Shown here: positions 9,575 to 20,330 of the stretch, piece after piece
How the letters are laid out: every line of letters starts with the position of its first letter
Position numbering within the stretch: the first letter of the stretch is position 1
Origin: Helicobacter didelphidarum
GTDB taxonomy: Bacteria; Campylobacterota; Campylobacteria; Campylobacterales; Helicobacteraceae
DNA: 64,000 bases
Assembly: GCF_003364195.1 (NCBI RefSeq)
Contig: NZ_NXLQ01000001.1
Coordinates: 248,001 to 312,000 of the forward strand
Direction of reading: 5' to 3'
Made by a program: the position numbers and the translations under genes
Notes under the pieces: model-generated
Told to the model about the DNA's origin: nothing
Databases searched by the model: none
Seen by the model: only the letters and a program-made list of their open reading frames with translations

Positions 9575-11932
9575 CTATATGTTCTTGCTAATCTCAAAAA
9601 ATACTGCACGACCCGGAGTTTTATAATACATATAAAACTGCTCATTGAGTATATTTGTGATATTAACACTTACATCAATTTTGTGTTTTAAATGCACTCC
9701 AAAACGGGCATCTAACAATTTGTAGGCATCGTAGCTTCCATATACACCCCACACTTTTTGTGTTGCATTGTCTAAACTTTTGTATCGTTTGCTTGCATAT
9801 TCAAAGCCAATGCTGCCAAAGAGTGTTTTTCCTTCATAATATAACTGGACATAAACACTATGTTCTGGCACATTTGGTAAAAAATTTCCTGCTTTTATAT
9901 TGCCTGTGTCTTGAGTCAATTTCGCATTTGTATAGGTGTATGTAAAACGGAAGCCAAAATCATGGAAGAATCGTTGATTATAGGATAGCTCAACACCATT
10001 GATACGAGCTTTGTTTGCATTAATAAAAAAAGTCTTGGGATCATCGGGAGTAGTATAATCAGTATAAGTTGTTATCATATCTGTAAAAAATGAATCAAAC
10101 CAATATAGCTTCAATAATCCATGGAAATCAGAATCTTGCAAAAAGCTTTGCTCAAATCCAATATCATAACTCGTCAGAATCTCTGGTTTTAAGTTTGGAT
10201 TCCCCAAAAATGTTGCCCCATCATTGCGTGTATATTTCTGAAACATTTGATCGAATGTCGGTGCACGAAAATTTTGTCCAAAAGTTACTTTAAAAAGGCT
10301 TTTTACTGATTTATTGGAAAATGGTGTATAATTAAGAGATGCTTTTGGTGAAAACTGATTTCGTATATTGTTAGCAATTCGTGGGCTTGTTGTGATCGTA
10401 GAATCATAGTATCCAAATCCTTGCCATAAATCCCAACGCACTCCGAAACTTGTGCTAAGGCTAGGAAGCCATCTCGCACGCCAATCAATAAAAGCAGATG
10501 GTGTATTACTGGAACCACCAGTAGCGTTTTCTTTTTGTCCGATACTTGTAAAATCACGCCAATCACTTGCTGTGTATGTTTTACCACCATAATTAAGAAA
10601 TTTATTCTGCAAACCAAAAAGTAATTTATGAACTTCTCCTAGATTCCAAAGGAAAGTTCCCTCGAAATTTACCATATTGTATATTGAATGTGTTTGTGTT
10701 CCATTACCACCAAATGGACCTGCACCCTTACTCGGACCAGACCAAATATCATAACCATAAAGATGCGAAATATTAATGCTTAACTCATTTTCATCAAAAA
10801 AATGTTTATATCCAATGGAACTTATAACCTGATTATATTTTTCATTTCCCATACCACCTACAAAAGCATAGGGAATAGTCCCGTTTCCTGCCGTTTCTCC
10901 TGTGGCATTCCCCCAATATTCATTATTGTTAGAATCTTTTAAAAAAGTGTGCTGTTTATGGTGAATGTAGTTGTAGTTAGAATAGTTTATCCATACATCT
11001 AACATCCCATTTTCACCAATATCAATATTTGTCCTTAAACGAGCATCATGATTATTGAATTTTTGCTTACCCATATCACCAACGATATAGATTTGCTTTC
11101 CTGTGGTATCATAACTTGGTATATATCCCGTAGCACCATTTAGTCCATTTGTTGTATTATTTGTGCTTATCCATGCATTATCAGCTGCGTATCCATTTGC
11201 AAAGCTCCCTCCATAACTTGCTTTAATTTTAAACTTCTTATCAAAAAAAGCATCACCAATACTTGCATACCATTGCGTGTAATCTTTGGGGGCATTGTCA
11301 GAACCAAATGGATTACCATAGCCAATAGAACCTAATATTTCTAGTTTCTCTGGCATTCTTGTAATAAAATTCACAGCCCCACTCAGTCCCCCAGAGCCAT
11401 AAAGTATAGAGCTTGAACCACGCGTTATTTCTACTCTTTCCAGCTCATTTGCACGTAAAGCAGTAAGCATTTTTGTATTATTATTAATATCATTGATGGG
11501 GACACCATCAAGCATAATGATTGCACCATTTGTAATACCACGAATAGTTATAGTATCAAATGTTTCCATACCTCTACCCTTTGGAACAATAATACCTTCC
11601 TCGCCCCGTAAAGTTTCACTTGCACGATAATTTGGGCGAAGTTTAATCTGTGTTTTATCTGTGATGCTGGCATTACCTGGCGTAGATTCTATTGTAGAGC
11701 CCACTTTTGAACCTGTTGTCATAATAGCATCTAATGAAAATGTATGCACATCTTTTGGATTTTTCTCTTGTGTATTATCTTGTTGAGATAATGAATCTGG
11801 TTTTGTTATGGGTGGTTGCAAGTTCTCAGAATCTTGTATTGCGTATAATAGGCTAAAACTTAATGGAAACATTAATGCGATTTTGTGGAATTTTATATTT
11901 ATGTTGAGAACTGAAAGATATTGAGGATACAT
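9575..11932 (-). CDS. TonB-dependent outer-membrane receptor (siderophore, haem or metal)
   Basis: A 785-residue outer-membrane gated channel for a scarce metal or metal chelate, powered by TonB-ExbBD. An N-terminal signal sequence (hydrophobic FHKIALMFPLSFSLLYA) is followed by a plug domain (about residues 65-195) with TITIRGITNGAIIMLDGVPIND, VEITRGSSSILYGSGGLSGAVNFIT, then a 22-strand barrel with repeated aromatic-ended strands, ending with a beta strand and terminal residues typical of insertion signals (FFEISKNI). The TonB box is probably HTFSLDAIMTTGS. A perfect inverted repeat sits between the predicted -10 box and the start codon. The cargo cannot be decided from sequence; iron or nickel are both reasonable. 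Confidence 0.9.
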   Translation of the reverse strand: MYPQYLSVLNINIKFHKIALMFPLSFSLLYAIQDSENLQPPITKPDSLSQQDNTQEKNPKDVHTFSLDAIMTTGSKVGSTIESTPGNASITDKTQIKLRPNYRASETLRGEEGIIVPKGRGMETFDTITIRGITNGAIIMLDGVPINDINNNTKMLTALRANELERVEITRGSSSILYGSGGLSGAVNFITRMPEKLEILGSIGYGNPFGSDNAPKDYTQWYASIGDAFFDKKFKIKASYGGSFANGYAADNAWISTNNTTNGLNGATGYIPSYDTTGKQIYIVGDMGKQKFNNHDARLRTNIDIGENGMLDVWINYSNYNYIHHKQHTFLKDSNNNEYWGNATGETAGNGTIPYAFVGGMGNEKYNQVISSIGYKHFFDENELSINISHLYGYDIWSGPSKGAGPFGGNGTQTHSIYNMVNFEGTFLWNLGEVHKLLFGLQNKFLNYGGKTYTASDWRDFTSIGQKENATGGSSNTPSAFIDWRARWLPSLSTSFGVRWDLWQGFGYYDSTITTSPRIANNIRNQFSPKASLNYTPFSNKSVKSLFKVTFGQNFRAPTFDQMFQKYTRNDGATFLGNPNLKPEILTSYDIGFEQSFLQDSDFHGLLKLYWFDSFFTDMITTYTDYTTPDDPKTFFINANKARINGVELSYNQRFFHDFGFRFTYTYTNAKLTQDTGNIKAGNFLPNVPEHSVYVQLYYEGKTLFGSIGFEYASKRYKSLDNATQKVWGVYGSYDAYKLLDARFGVHLKHKIDVSVNITNILNEQFYMYYKTPGRAVFFEISKNI

Positions 11933-11963
11933 TGTTTTTTTCCTTTTTAATACAAGTTAAATA

Positions 11964-11987
11964 AAAATAATACTATGATATTATTTT
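11964..11987 (-). promoter_or_regulatory. Palindromic operator candidate upstream of TonB receptor
   Basis: AAAATAATA, six bases, then its exact reverse complement TATTATTTT. It lies 32 bases upstream of the receptor's start and just downstream of the predicted -10 box, where a repressor would block transcription. AATAATA-type half sites are typical of Fur- and NikR-regulated promoters in Helicobacter, but the spacing here (6 bases) is neither the Fur 7-1-7 nor the NikR 11-base arrangement, so the regulator is uncertain. Confidence 0.5.
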
Positions 11988-12002
11988 AAAAATAAAAGTA
12001 AT

Positions 12003-12008
12003 ATTATA
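12003..12008 (-). promoter_or_regulatory. Predicted -10 box for TonB receptor
   Basis: Reads TATAAT on the minus strand, about 70 bases upstream of the receptor start. A transcript starting about 7 bases downstream would place the palindrome at 11964-11987 inside the early transcribed region. Confidence 0.4.
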
Positions 12009-12367
12009 TCACATAAAAACAAATACACTATGTTAAATTTTTCAGAATATATTAGATTTCTCTATATCAAAGCTACATCAAAAATAAGATATACATCTTG
12101 ATTTATTGCTATCATAATATATATTATTTTATGTATTGCTTTATTAAAATTATGAAAGAAAGATAATAAATCAGTATTTGCATAAACAATAAAAATTATA
12201 TGTATTTAAAGAATGGTAAAATACATATCAATAACAAAGATGTATAGCATTGATAATATACTATAAAGCGACTTTGAGAAAGAGTTGAAAGTCTTAATAT
12301 CGGGCTATTTTTAGAATCTTTATAGGTTGAATGCTAATGAGTAATGCTCTCAATGAGGTATGAATTT
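12009..12367. other. Intergenic, no gene seen
   Basis: About 360 bases of very AT-rich sequence between two genes that both read leftwards (purL ends at 12368; the receptor starts at 11932). No open frame with a ribosome site, RNA gene or clear terminator was found. It probably holds the upstream promoter region of the receptor. Confidence 0.5.
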
Positions 12368-15316
12368 TTAGTATTTATTATTAAAAACCTTTTCTTCAAA
12401 GCTTTTATAATACAAATCGCTTAATTCGCACAATGGGATTTCTATATTCCAAATCCTAACATTTGCGTCATGAGTATGAGAGAGCATAGGTTGTTTTTTC
12501 TTATGATTATTTTGTAGTTTATCAAAGAGCTGGTCTATTTCCGCATTTACCTTACCGATGCAATAGCATTCAAGCCCTTTCGCATGTGCAATCTCTTTGA
12601 TGATTCTAAGATTATGTGGGAATACTTCACAAACAATTTGGCTATGATTTTCTGCAAAAAGATTCAGAGGATTTATCACACTAAAATGCAGTAAATCGCG
12701 TAAAATTTCATGAATTATGATACATTCTTTTTCTCCCAAATGTGCAATGTATTGTAAAATTTTTTGTAGTGGTTGTATATGATTGTAGAGAGTTTTTCTA
12801 TTTTGTTGTATTGTATTTAATTCATTATAAAAAGATGAAAATTCATCATTGTGAAATTCACTATAAATGCGGGTAAGAATATTTTGTATTTGTTTATTAT
12901 AAGAATTTAAAATCGCCTCAAAATCAAATTGTGATAAAGATTCAAGAGAAAGAAAAGATTTTATACTTTTTTGCCCAATGATTGCCATTTTTGCCAGAGT
13001 TACACCAATTCCTCCTTGTGCGATGTCTTTAGCACTTAAAAGAAGTTTAGTTTGTGTGCATTCATAGAGAAAATCCCATAATTTTTTCTCACATTCTAAA
13101 TCAATGGATGGTATGTTCCCGCTAATTGGATTATTTAGAATCTTTTGAAACATAGAACCTGAAAAATTCAAATAAGGTTTTTCATTTCGCAAAGAATGCT
13201 TTTTATTTGATATATTTTTTGATTGCTGAAGAGTATGAGTTTGAGAATCTATTTTGGTAGCTAATGCAGAGTTTCCTAATGTTTCTTTGGAAGTGTATTG
13301 TTTCAGACAAAAAGAATGAAAAAAGTTAGCAAAAGAATTAATTTGATTATGCAAAAAATCGCTCTGAAGAGGTGCAAAACTTTCACTAATCTTTCCCCCA
13401 ACTACGCAAATAAGTGTGTGTTTTCCAACAAAATGGCTTGCAATTGCATGGCTATAATCTTCTAAAATACCTACACTTACAATACTCGGTGTGGGGTAAA
13501 TAGCATCATTATTTGTTTGATTATACAGAGAAACATTCCCACTTACAACAGGTGTATTGAGAATTTGACATGCTTCTTTAATCCCTTCACATGCTTCTTT
13601 AAATTGATACATAACTTCAGGATTTTCTGGACTACCAAAATTAAGACAATCTGTAATTGCAAGTGGTTTTGCTCCGCTTAGAGCAACATTACGTCCGCTT
13701 TGTGCGACAGCTATTTTTGCCCCTTCTCTTGGATTAAGATAGCAGTAACGAGAATTGCATTTTGCACTGACTGCAATAGCTTTTTGTGAGTCATAGTTCT
13801 TTAAACTCACAATACTCGCATCTCCCATGCCACTTGCTTTGATTGTGCTTGCTTTAATACTTGAATCATACTGATTATAAATCCATGCTTTATCTGTTAG
13901 TTCAATACTTGAAATCATTTCACGCAAAATTGCTTCTGTGATTTCTCGCACATAGAAAATTGTATTATTGTATTGGTAAGATTCTAATATCTTTATTTTA
14001 GAATCTAATGTTATAGAATTAATACGATGTTGTTTGGCAAGATTCTCTAAAGCATTTTTTAAAAATGTTTTATCATTACTAATTTTAGAATATTCAATCT
14101 CGAGAACTAAGTCTTTGCATGATTCCAAATACTTTGGTTTCTTAATTGGGCGATGTAGCTCTGGAGCAGATTCTACAATTGGTTTAATAGGTAGGTCAGC
14201 ACATATTTTTCCCTGCCAAAATAATTCCATTTTCCCACTATTTTTTACTTCCCCAACAATTTCACAATCCAATTCATATTTCTCAAAAATTTCTTTAATT
14301 CGAGTTTCCGCACCTTTTTTTGCACAAAGCAACATACGTTCTTGAGATTCAGACAGCATAAGCTCATAGGGATTCATTCCACTTTCTCGCATAGGAATCT
14401 TATCAAGCCACATAACCATACCACTTTGACTACGACTAGCCATTTCAAAACTTGAACTTGTTAATCCTGCAGCACCCATATCTTGGATACCGACAATAAG
14501 ATTCTCTCTAAAAATTTCCAAACAAGCTTCTAAAAGTAACTTTTCTATAAAAGGATCCCCAATCTGCACAGTTGGACGAAGTGTCTTTGCATGAGAATTA
14601 AAACTATCGCTACTCATCACAGCTCCACCTAAGCCATCTCTGCCTGTTTTACTTCCAACATATATAATAGGATTCCCTTCTCCACTTGCTTTACCGTAGA
14701 ATATAGATTCATGTTTTGCAATACCAAGACTAAAAGCATTAACAAGAATATTGCCATTATAGCATGCCTCGAAATTTGTCTGCCCACCAATAGTTGGAAT
14801 CCCCATGCAATTTCCATAATGTCCAATACCTTCAACAACACCATGTAATAAATGTGTGTGTTTTTTTTTCATTTGAGCATCTAAAATATTTCCAAAATAT
14901 AATGTATTCAAATTTATAATAGGATTTGCACCCATTGTAAAAATATCTCGTAAAATACCACCAACACCGGTAGCAGCACCAGCATTTGGCTCAATGAAAC
15001 TTGGATGATTGTGAGATTCTATTTTAAAAACCGCAGCAAGATTTTCGTTATTGCGATTTTTCCCAAGATCAATAACACCAGCGTTTTCTCCAGGTCCTTG
15101 CAAGACCCAACTCGCTTTTGTGGGGAATCCTTTAAGGTAAATTTTACTTGATTTGTAACTACAATGTTCACTCCACATGGCAGAAAAAATTCCTAATTCA
15201 ATAATATTAGGAGCACGATTTAAGATATTTTCTATTTTTTTATAATCATCATGACTAAGTTTATGTTGCTTGAGAATATTCTCAAGATTATCATTTTGAA
15301 TTGAAAAATCTTGCAT
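12368..15316 (-). CDS. purL: Phosphoribosylformylglycinamidine synthase subunit PurL, enlarged
   Basis: ATP-dependent conversion of FGAR to FGAM in de novo purine synthesis, normally in complex with PurS and the glutaminase PurQ. The N-terminal half is canonical: MWSEHCSYKSSK, KIESHNHPSFIEP, GAATGVGGILRDI, GIGHYGN(C)MGIPT, and later GDASIVSLK and CLNFGSPENPEVM. It has 982 residues, where small-type PurL is about 730. The excess is two low-complexity-like insertions, roughly residues 645-730 (before GNIPSIDLECEKKL) and 785-878 (before NPLNLFAENHSQIV), flanking the conserved LLSAKDIAQGGIGVTLAKMAI. The GAGGAA ribosome site precedes the ATG at 15316. The reading frame is intact. An A9 run lies in the coding strand near 14861-14869. 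Confidence 0.93.
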   Translation of the reverse strand: MQDFSIQNDNLENILKQHKLSHDDYKKIENILNRAPNIIELGIFSAMWSEHCSYKSSKIYLKGFPTKASWVLQGPGENAGVIDLGKNRNNENLAAVFKIESHNHPSFIEPNAGAATGVGGILRDIFTMGANPIINLNTLYFGNILDAQMKKKHTHLLHGVVEGIGHYGNCMGIPTIGGQTNFEACYNGNILVNAFSLGIAKHESIFYGKASGEGNPIIYVGSKTGRDGLGGAVMSSDSFNSHAKTLRPTVQIGDPFIEKLLLEACLEIFRENLIVGIQDMGAAGLTSSSFEMASRSQSGMVMWLDKIPMRESGMNPYELMLSESQERMLLCAKKGAETRIKEIFEKYELDCEIVGEVKNSGKMELFWQGKICADLPIKPIVESAPELHRPIKKPKYLESCKDLVLEIEYSKISNDKTFLKNALENLAKQHRINSITLDSKIKILESYQYNNTIFYVREITEAILREMISSIELTDKAWIYNQYDSSIKASTIKASGMGDASIVSLKNYDSQKAIAVSAKCNSRYCYLNPREGAKIAVAQSGRNVALSGAKPLAITDCLNFGSPENPEVMYQFKEACEGIKEACQILNTPVVSGNVSLYNQTNNDAIYPTPSIVSVGILEDYSHAIASHFVGKHTLICVVGGKISESFAPLQSDFLHNQINSFANFFHSFCLKQYTSKETLGNSALATKIDSQTHTLQQSKNISNKKHSLRNEKPYLNFSGSMFQKILNNPISGNIPSIDLECEKKLWDFLYECTQTKLLLSAKDIAQGGIGVTLAKMAIIGQKSIKSFLSLESLSQFDFEAILNSYNKQIQNILTRIYSEFHNDEFSSFYNELNTIQQNRKTLYNHIQPLQKILQYIAHLGEKECIIIHEILRDLLHFSVINPLNLFAENHSQIVCEVFPHNLRIIKEIAHAKGLECYCIGKVNAEIDQLFDKLQNNHKKKQPMLSHTHDANVRIWNIEIPLCELSDLYYKSFEEKVFNNKY

Positions 15317-15488
15317 ATTATTCCTCTTAGTTGTATGTAGATAAAACAGACAAATTGTAACAAAAATATTTAAAGTGTTTTGTATATTTGCAAATTTTTT
15401 GATTTTTTTGCTTATTTATTGAATATTTTCTTTATTTTTTCATTACAATATTATAACCTTAATTTTTAGAATGGAGTGATAAAACGCG

Positions 15489-17912
15489 ATGAAGTATATA
15501 AGATTCTTTGAGGAACTCAATAATAAAGATGTTCCGCTTGTGGGCGGTAAGAACGCAAGTATTGGTGAAATGTTTAAGGAATTAGAAGCAGTTGGTATTA
15601 AAGTGCCTTATGGTTTTGCTATTACTAGTGAAGCATATTGGTATCTTTTGCGAAGTGGCGGTATTGAACAAAGGATCAAAGATCTTTTAAAAGATGTAGA
15701 TTATACAGAAATGGATGTATTACGCAATAGATGTAGTGAAATCCGTAAGCTGATTTTTAGCACACCATTACCGGCGGATTTAAAGCAAGAGATTTTTGAT
15801 GCGTATGATAAATTAAGTGCGTATTATCAAATGGAAGAGGCAGATGTGGCTGTAAGAAGTTCAGCTACTGCTGAAGATTTACCAGATGCTAGTTTTGCTG
15901 GACAACAAGATACTTATCTTAGCGTAAAAGGGAAAGAGAGATTGGTGCATTATATTAAATCTTGCTTTGCGTCTCTCTTTACACATCGTGCAACAAGTTA
16001 TCGTTCTAGTAAGGGTTTTGATCATTTCAAAGTCGCTCTTAGCGTTGGGGTGCAAAAAATGGTTCGTGCTGATAAGGGTGCTGCTGGTGTTATGTTTAGT
16101 ATTGATACAGAAACAGGTTTTAGAGATGCTGTTTTTATCACTTCATCTTGGGGACTCGGGGAAAATGTTGTTGGTGGCACTGTGAATCCAGATGAATTTT
16201 ATGTATTTAAGCCAACTTTAGAACAGGGTAAAAGACCTATTATCAAAAGAAAATTGGGGACAAAAGATGTAAAAATGGTTTATGCTCCAGCAGGAAGTGA
16301 AAAACCTACGATGAATGTAAAAACAACATATCATGAAATGGAAACTTTTTCAATTACTGATGAAGATGTTTTAACGCTTGCTAGATATGCTATTTTGATA
16401 GAGAAGCATTATACAAAAGAGGCAGGAGAATACCGCCCAATGGATATGGAATGGGCAAAAGATGGGCAGAGTGGAGACATATTTATCGTTCAATCTCGCC
16501 CTGAAACAGTGCAAAGCCAACGAAGTAAAAGTGGTGCAAAAATTGAAAAATTCCATTTTAAAGAATTAGAACCAGAAACACCACGAGAAATTGTCTTGAA
16601 AGGTATGGCAATTGGCACAAAGATAGGAAATGGAAAAGTAAGGATTATTAACGACATAGAGCATATGAACACTTTTAAGGCAGGTGAAATTCTTGTTACA
16701 GATAATACTGACCCAGATTGGGAGCCAGTCATGAAAAAAGCTGCAGCAGTTATTACAAATCGTGGTGGTCGCACATGTCATGCTGCAATTGTTGCTCGAG
16801 AAATTGGTGTCCCAACAATTGTTGGAGCAAATGGTGCTACAGAGAGACTTTACACAGGCATGGAAGTAACCGTATCTTGTGCTGAAGGAGAAGAAGGGCT
16901 TGTGTATGCAGGTATCCATGAATATAATGTTGAAACGGTTTCCTTGGATCATCTTGGTAAAACAAAGACGAATATATATATGAATGTTGGAGATCCAGCA
17001 AAAGCGTTTGGTTTTTCTTTTATCCCTAATAATGGTGTTGGATTAGCTCGTATGGAACATATTATTCTTCACCAAATTGTAGCACACCCACTTGCCTTGC
17101 TAGATTTACAAAATGATAAAACAATACATAATCAAGATGAGGTCGTAAAGCTTATAAATGGTTATGATAGTCCTAAGGACTTTTTCATTAAAAAAATTGC
17201 CGAGGGAATGGGTATGATAGCAGCCGCATTTTATCCAAATACAGTGATTGTTCGGACAAGTGATTTTAAAAGTAATGAATATCGCGGAATGATTTCTGGG
17301 GAGCATTATGAACCACAAGAAGAAAATCCAATGCTTGGGTATCGTGGTGCAAGTAGATATTATTCTGAACAATATCGTGCTGCATTTGAATGGGAGTGTC
17401 AGGCATTGGCGATGGTGCGAGATGATATGGGTTTAACAAATATGAAGATTATGATTCCATTCTTACGCACTCCCGAAGAAGGAAAAAGAGTGCTTGAGAT
17501 TATGCGAAAGAATGGTTTAGAACAAGGCAAGAATGGTTTAGAAATTTATGTTATGTGTGAGCTACCTTCAAATATTATTTTAGCTGATGAGTTTTTATCT
17601 ATGTTTGATGGTTATTCTATTGGTTCGAATGATTTGACACAGCTTACTTTGGGTGTTGATAGAGATGGGGATTTGGTAAGCCATGTTTTTGACGAGCGAA
17701 ATCCTGCTATGCTTGAAATGTTTAGGCAAGCTATTCAAGCATGTAAAAAACATAATAAATATTGTGGTATTTGCGGACAAGCTCCAAGTGACTATCCAGA
17801 AATAGCAGAATTTTTAGTGAAAGAAGGAATCACTTCAATTTCTCTTAATCCAGATTCGGTTGTGAAAACTTGGGAATGTATTGAAAAAATTGAAAAAGAA
17901 TTAAATAAATAG
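15489..17912 (+). CDS. ppsA: Phosphoenolpyruvate synthase
   Basis: Converts pyruvate, ATP and water to PEP, AMP and phosphate, the entry to gluconeogenesis. At 807 residues it has the normal three-domain layout: N-terminal ATP-grasp domain ([32 protein letters not shown]), the swivelling phosphohistidine domain ([18 protein letters not shown], with the His in TCHA), and a C-terminal PEP-binding barrel ([15 protein letters not shown]; catalytic cysteine region [14 protein letters not shown]). Start ATG at 15489 follows a GGAGTG site. It is monocistronic by appearance. Confidence 0.97.
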   Translation: MKYIRFFEELNNKDVPLVGGKNASIGEMFKELEAVGIKVPYGFAITSEAYWYLLRSGGIEQRIKDLLKDVDYTEMDVLRNRCSEIRKLIFSTPLPADLKQEIFDAYDKLSAYYQMEEADVAVRSSATAEDLPDASFAGQQDTYLSVKGKERLVHYIKSCFASLFTHRATSYRSSKGFDHFKVALSVGVQKMVRADKGAAGVMFSIDTETGFRDAVFITSSWGLGENVVGGTVNPDEFYVFKPTLEQGKRPIIKRKLGTKDVKMVYAPAGSEKPTMNVKTTYHEMETFSITDEDVLTLARYAILIEKHYTKEAGEYRPMDMEWAKDGQSGDIFIVQSRPETVQSQRSKSGAKIEKFHFKELEPETPREIVLKGMAIGTKIGNGKVRIINDIEHMNTFKAGEILVTDNTDPDWEPVMKKAAAVITNRGGRTCHAAIVAREIGVPTIVGANGATERLYTGMEVTVSCAEGEEGLVYAGIHEYNVETVSLDHLGKTKTNIYMNVGDPAKAFGFSFIPNNGVGLARMEHIILHQIVAHPLALLDLQNDKTIHNQDEVVKLINGYDSPKDFFIKKIAEGMGMIAAAFYPNTVIVRTSDFKSNEYRGMISGEHYEPQEENPMLGYRGASRYYSEQYRAAFEWECQALAMVRDDMGLTNMKIMIPFLRTPEEGKRVLEIMRKNGLEQGKNGLEIYVMCELPSNIILADEFLSMFDGYSIGSNDLTQLTLGVDRDGDLVSHVFDERNPAMLEMFRQAIQACKKHNKYCGICGQAPSDYPEIAEFLVKEGITSISLNPDSVVKTWECIEKIEKELNK

Positions 17913-17933
17913 CACCTTGCAATATAAATAAAG

Positions 17934-17970
17934 TCATATATTTTCTTTCTTTGATAGAAAATAGTATATG
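17934..17970 (+). terminator. Stem-loop after ppsA
   Basis: CATATATTTTCT pairs with AGAAAATAGTATATG around a nine-base loop with a small bulge, starting about 20 bases after the ppsA stop. No clean T run follows, so it may be an RNA 3'-end stabiliser or weak terminator rather than a strong intrinsic terminator. Confidence 0.35.
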
Positions 17971-18080
17971 ATTGTAATATTATAATTTCAATTTCAAATA
18001 TTCTGTATCAGAATCATGGAATAGAGAATTTTTCTTAATTTATTTTTATAATTTTGAATTTTAAAGTCGAGGATATAAAT

Positions 18081-18737
18081 ATGTTGAAGAATTTGCAGAA
18101 GATAAAAAGAATGCAACAAGAAGAATCAAATGAAATAAAACACAAAAATTATTTGCGTAAAATTTCTGATATTGCTATACTGGGTGGTATGAGTGCTGTA
18201 CTCATAACGGGTTTATTGGGTTGTGATAGTGGCAACACAACGAATGCCCAAGAAATGAGCAAAAAACAGGGTGTTGTTGTTACACTTGAAGAACAATCAG
18301 ATGGAAGTTATCAGATTCTTAGTGAGACACCGAGTCCCGATGGCGATACGACAATTATTGTAAAAGATTTGAATGGCGAAAAAAGAATTCTAAGTAAGGA
18401 AGAAGTTGATAATCTTGTTGCTGAAGAAGCAAAAAAAATTGATGCTGGAACAAGCACACTTACAAGTGATAGCGGTGGTGGTCTTGGTATTGGAGGTGCT
18501 ATTCTTGCAAGTGCTGCTGGTGCGTTAATCGGAAGCTATATTGGAAATAAACTTTTTAATAATTCAAACTTTAAGGCAAATCAACAACGCGGTTATAGTT
18601 CGCCATCAGCTTATCAACGATCACAAAATATGGCTACCAATAGACCTGCTAGCACAACTACAAGGGCAACTGCTGCACCATCGAATGCAAAGAGTGGATT
18701 TTTTGGTGGTGGTTCAAATACAACGAGTTCATCATAG
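18081..18737 (+). CDS. UPF0323 family lipoprotein
   Basis: A 218-residue predicted lipoprotein: a basic N-terminus, hydrophobic segment, and lipobox-like LLGC (ITGLLGCDSGN). The body has a conserved charged region (VVTLEEQSDGSYQ, VKDLNGEKRILSKEEVDNL), a glycine-zipper-like stretch (GGGLGIGGAILASAAGALIG SYIG region) and a Ser/Thr/Gln-rich tail ending in a glycine/serine segment. This matches the UPF0323 family known from H. pylori and Campylobacter as I recall it. The function is unknown. I use the ATG at 18081, preceded by GAGGA; an earlier TTG at 18054 lacks a ribosome site. Confidence 0.85.
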   Translation: MLKNLQKIKRMQQEESNEIKHKNYLRKISDIAILGGMSAVLITGLLGCDSGNTTNAQEMSKKQGVVVTLEEQSDGSYQILSETPSPDGDTTIIVKDLNGEKRILSKEEVDNLVAEEAKKIDAGTSTLTSDSGGGLGIGGAILASAAGALIGSYIGNKLFNNSNFKANQQRGYSSPSAYQRSQNMATNRPASTTTRATAAPSNAKSGFFGGGSNTTSSS

Positions 18738-19079
18738 CAAATAGTATTGTAATATTTTCTGAATATACAATAAGGAACACACAGATAGTTTTGTAGTAAT
18801 CTCTAAAATTATTAAAAGTTTGTCATGGCGTTTTTAATTTATATCTATACATAAAATATTTTTGATAATTGGATAAAATGTGACATACATTAATAAGGAG
18901 ATTGTTTTCATTTTTCAATAAAGATTAAAACGATTAGAGTTGAAGGTATTTTCAAGGGTAAATTATAACTTGTAAAAAAGCTTACAATATTATGTAATTA
19001 ACCAAAATATTACTTTCTATGTGTTCTGTATTTCTAAAATATGTCATCTTATGAATATATGTTATAAAAAAGGAGTGTA
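18738..19079. other. Intergenic, no gene seen
   Basis: About 340 AT-rich bases between the UPF0323 lipoprotein and prs. No open frame with a plausible ribosome site, tRNA or convincing stem-loop terminator was found. AAAAAGGAGTG directly before 19080 is the prs ribosome site. Confidence 0.5.
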
Positions 19080-20009
19080 ATGAAAGGTTTTAAGATATTT
19101 ACTGGTAATGCCCATCCTGAATTTAGTAGAGAATTAGCCCATCATCTTGACTGCACTTTGTCAAAGGCGATATTAACTCGTTTTAGTGATGGAGAAATAA
19201 ATGTTCAAATTAGTGAATCTGTGCGTGGAAAAGATGTTTTTATCGTGCAACCTACCTGTGCCCCAACTAATGACAATCTCATGGAGCTACTTATCATGGC
19301 AGATGCTTTTCGTCGTAGCAGTGCAAGTTCTATTAATGCTGTGATTCCATATTTTGGTTATGCAAGGCAAGATAGAAAAGCAGCACCAAGGGTGCCTATT
19401 ACTGCAAAACTTGTGGCAAATTTGATGCAAAGTGCAGGAATCCATCGTATTATTACGATGGATTTACATGCTGGACAAATTCAAGGCTTTTTCGATGTGC
19501 CAGTAGATAACCTTTATGGTGCAATTATTTTCAGAGATTATGTGCGTCATAAGAATCTACCAAATCCTATTATAGCAAGTCCAGATATTGGTGGTGTGGC
19601 ACGAGCACGATATTTCGCTAATCAATTAGGACTTGATTTAGTAATTGTAGATAAAAAGCGGGAAAGAGCGAATGTGAGTGAGGTAATGAACATTATTGGT
19701 GATGTGCGTGGGAAAGATGTCATTCTTATTGATGATATGATTGATACTGCTGGGACTATGTGTAAGGCTGCACAAGTTTTAAAGGAACATGGTGCAAGTA
19801 GTGTTATGGCAGTGGGAACACATCCTGTTTTAAGTGGTCAAGCATATAAACGTATTGATGAAAGTGTGCTTGATGAAGTCATATTAAGTAATTCTATCCC
19901 GCTTAAAGATAGTAGCTCAAAAATTAAGATTCTATCGGTTGCACCATTATTTGCAGAAGTTGTTCGTAGAATTTATCACAATGAAAGCGTAAATTCATTA
20001 TTCATATAA
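19080..20009 (+). CDS. prs: Ribose-phosphate pyrophosphokinase
   Basis: Makes PRPP from ribose-5-phosphate and ATP, feeding purine, pyrimidine, histidine and tryptophan synthesis; purL and hisF in this window depend on it. The length, 309 residues, is typical. Seen are FSDGEINVQISESVRGKDVF, the ATP loop around YFGYARQDRKAAPR, the metal-site DLHAGQIQGFFDVPVDNL, and the PRPP-binding VILIDDMIDTAGTMCKAA. A strong AAGGAGTG site precedes the ATG. Confidence 0.98.
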   Translation: MKGFKIFTGNAHPEFSRELAHHLDCTLSKAILTRFSDGEINVQISESVRGKDVFIVQPTCAPTNDNLMELLIMADAFRRSSASSINAVIPYFGYARQDRKAAPRVPITAKLVANLMQSAGIHRIITMDLHAGQIQGFFDVPVDNLYGAIIFRDYVRHKNLPNPIIASPDIGGVARARYFANQLGLDLVIVDKKRERANVSEVMNIIGDVRGKDVILIDDMIDTAGTMCKAAQVLKEHGASSVMAVGTHPVLSGQAYKRIDESVLDEVILSNSIPLKDSSSKIKILSVAPLFAEVVRRIYHNESVNSLFI

Positions 20010-20330
20010 AAACTTGATTGCAATATTTTAAGCATTAAGATTTTTACAGATAGAATAAAAATTTTTAATTGTTGGGAGTATTATTATATGGTAGTAAGGA
20101 TAAAATAAATCAATGTGATCTTTTATTCTTTTTTAAGAAAAGTTTTAACATTGAATCACTATAATTATATTTTTACAATTAAACAATAATAGCGTTTTTA
20201 TTGATTGAAAAGTGTTTTCTCAAAATCTGCAACTGAGTAAATAATTACTACTTCAAATTAAGAAAGTTAATAGAGATTAAAACCTAATCTGAATTTATGA
20301 ATATATATTTTGCTCCAATAAAATGTATAT
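20010..20330. other. Intergenic upstream of nrdB, no gene seen
   Basis: About 320 bases without a supportable gene. It leads into the hairpin at 20331-20383 in front of nrdB, so it probably holds the nrdB promoter, but no box stands out from the AT-rich background. I see no NrdR-box pair of the usual consensus. Confidence 0.45.

Noticed and set aside
14861-14869. A9 run in the purL coding strand as a phase-variation site
   Set aside because: The frame is intact, the run codes for lysines in an enzyme with housekeeping role, and nine A is common in DNA of this composition.
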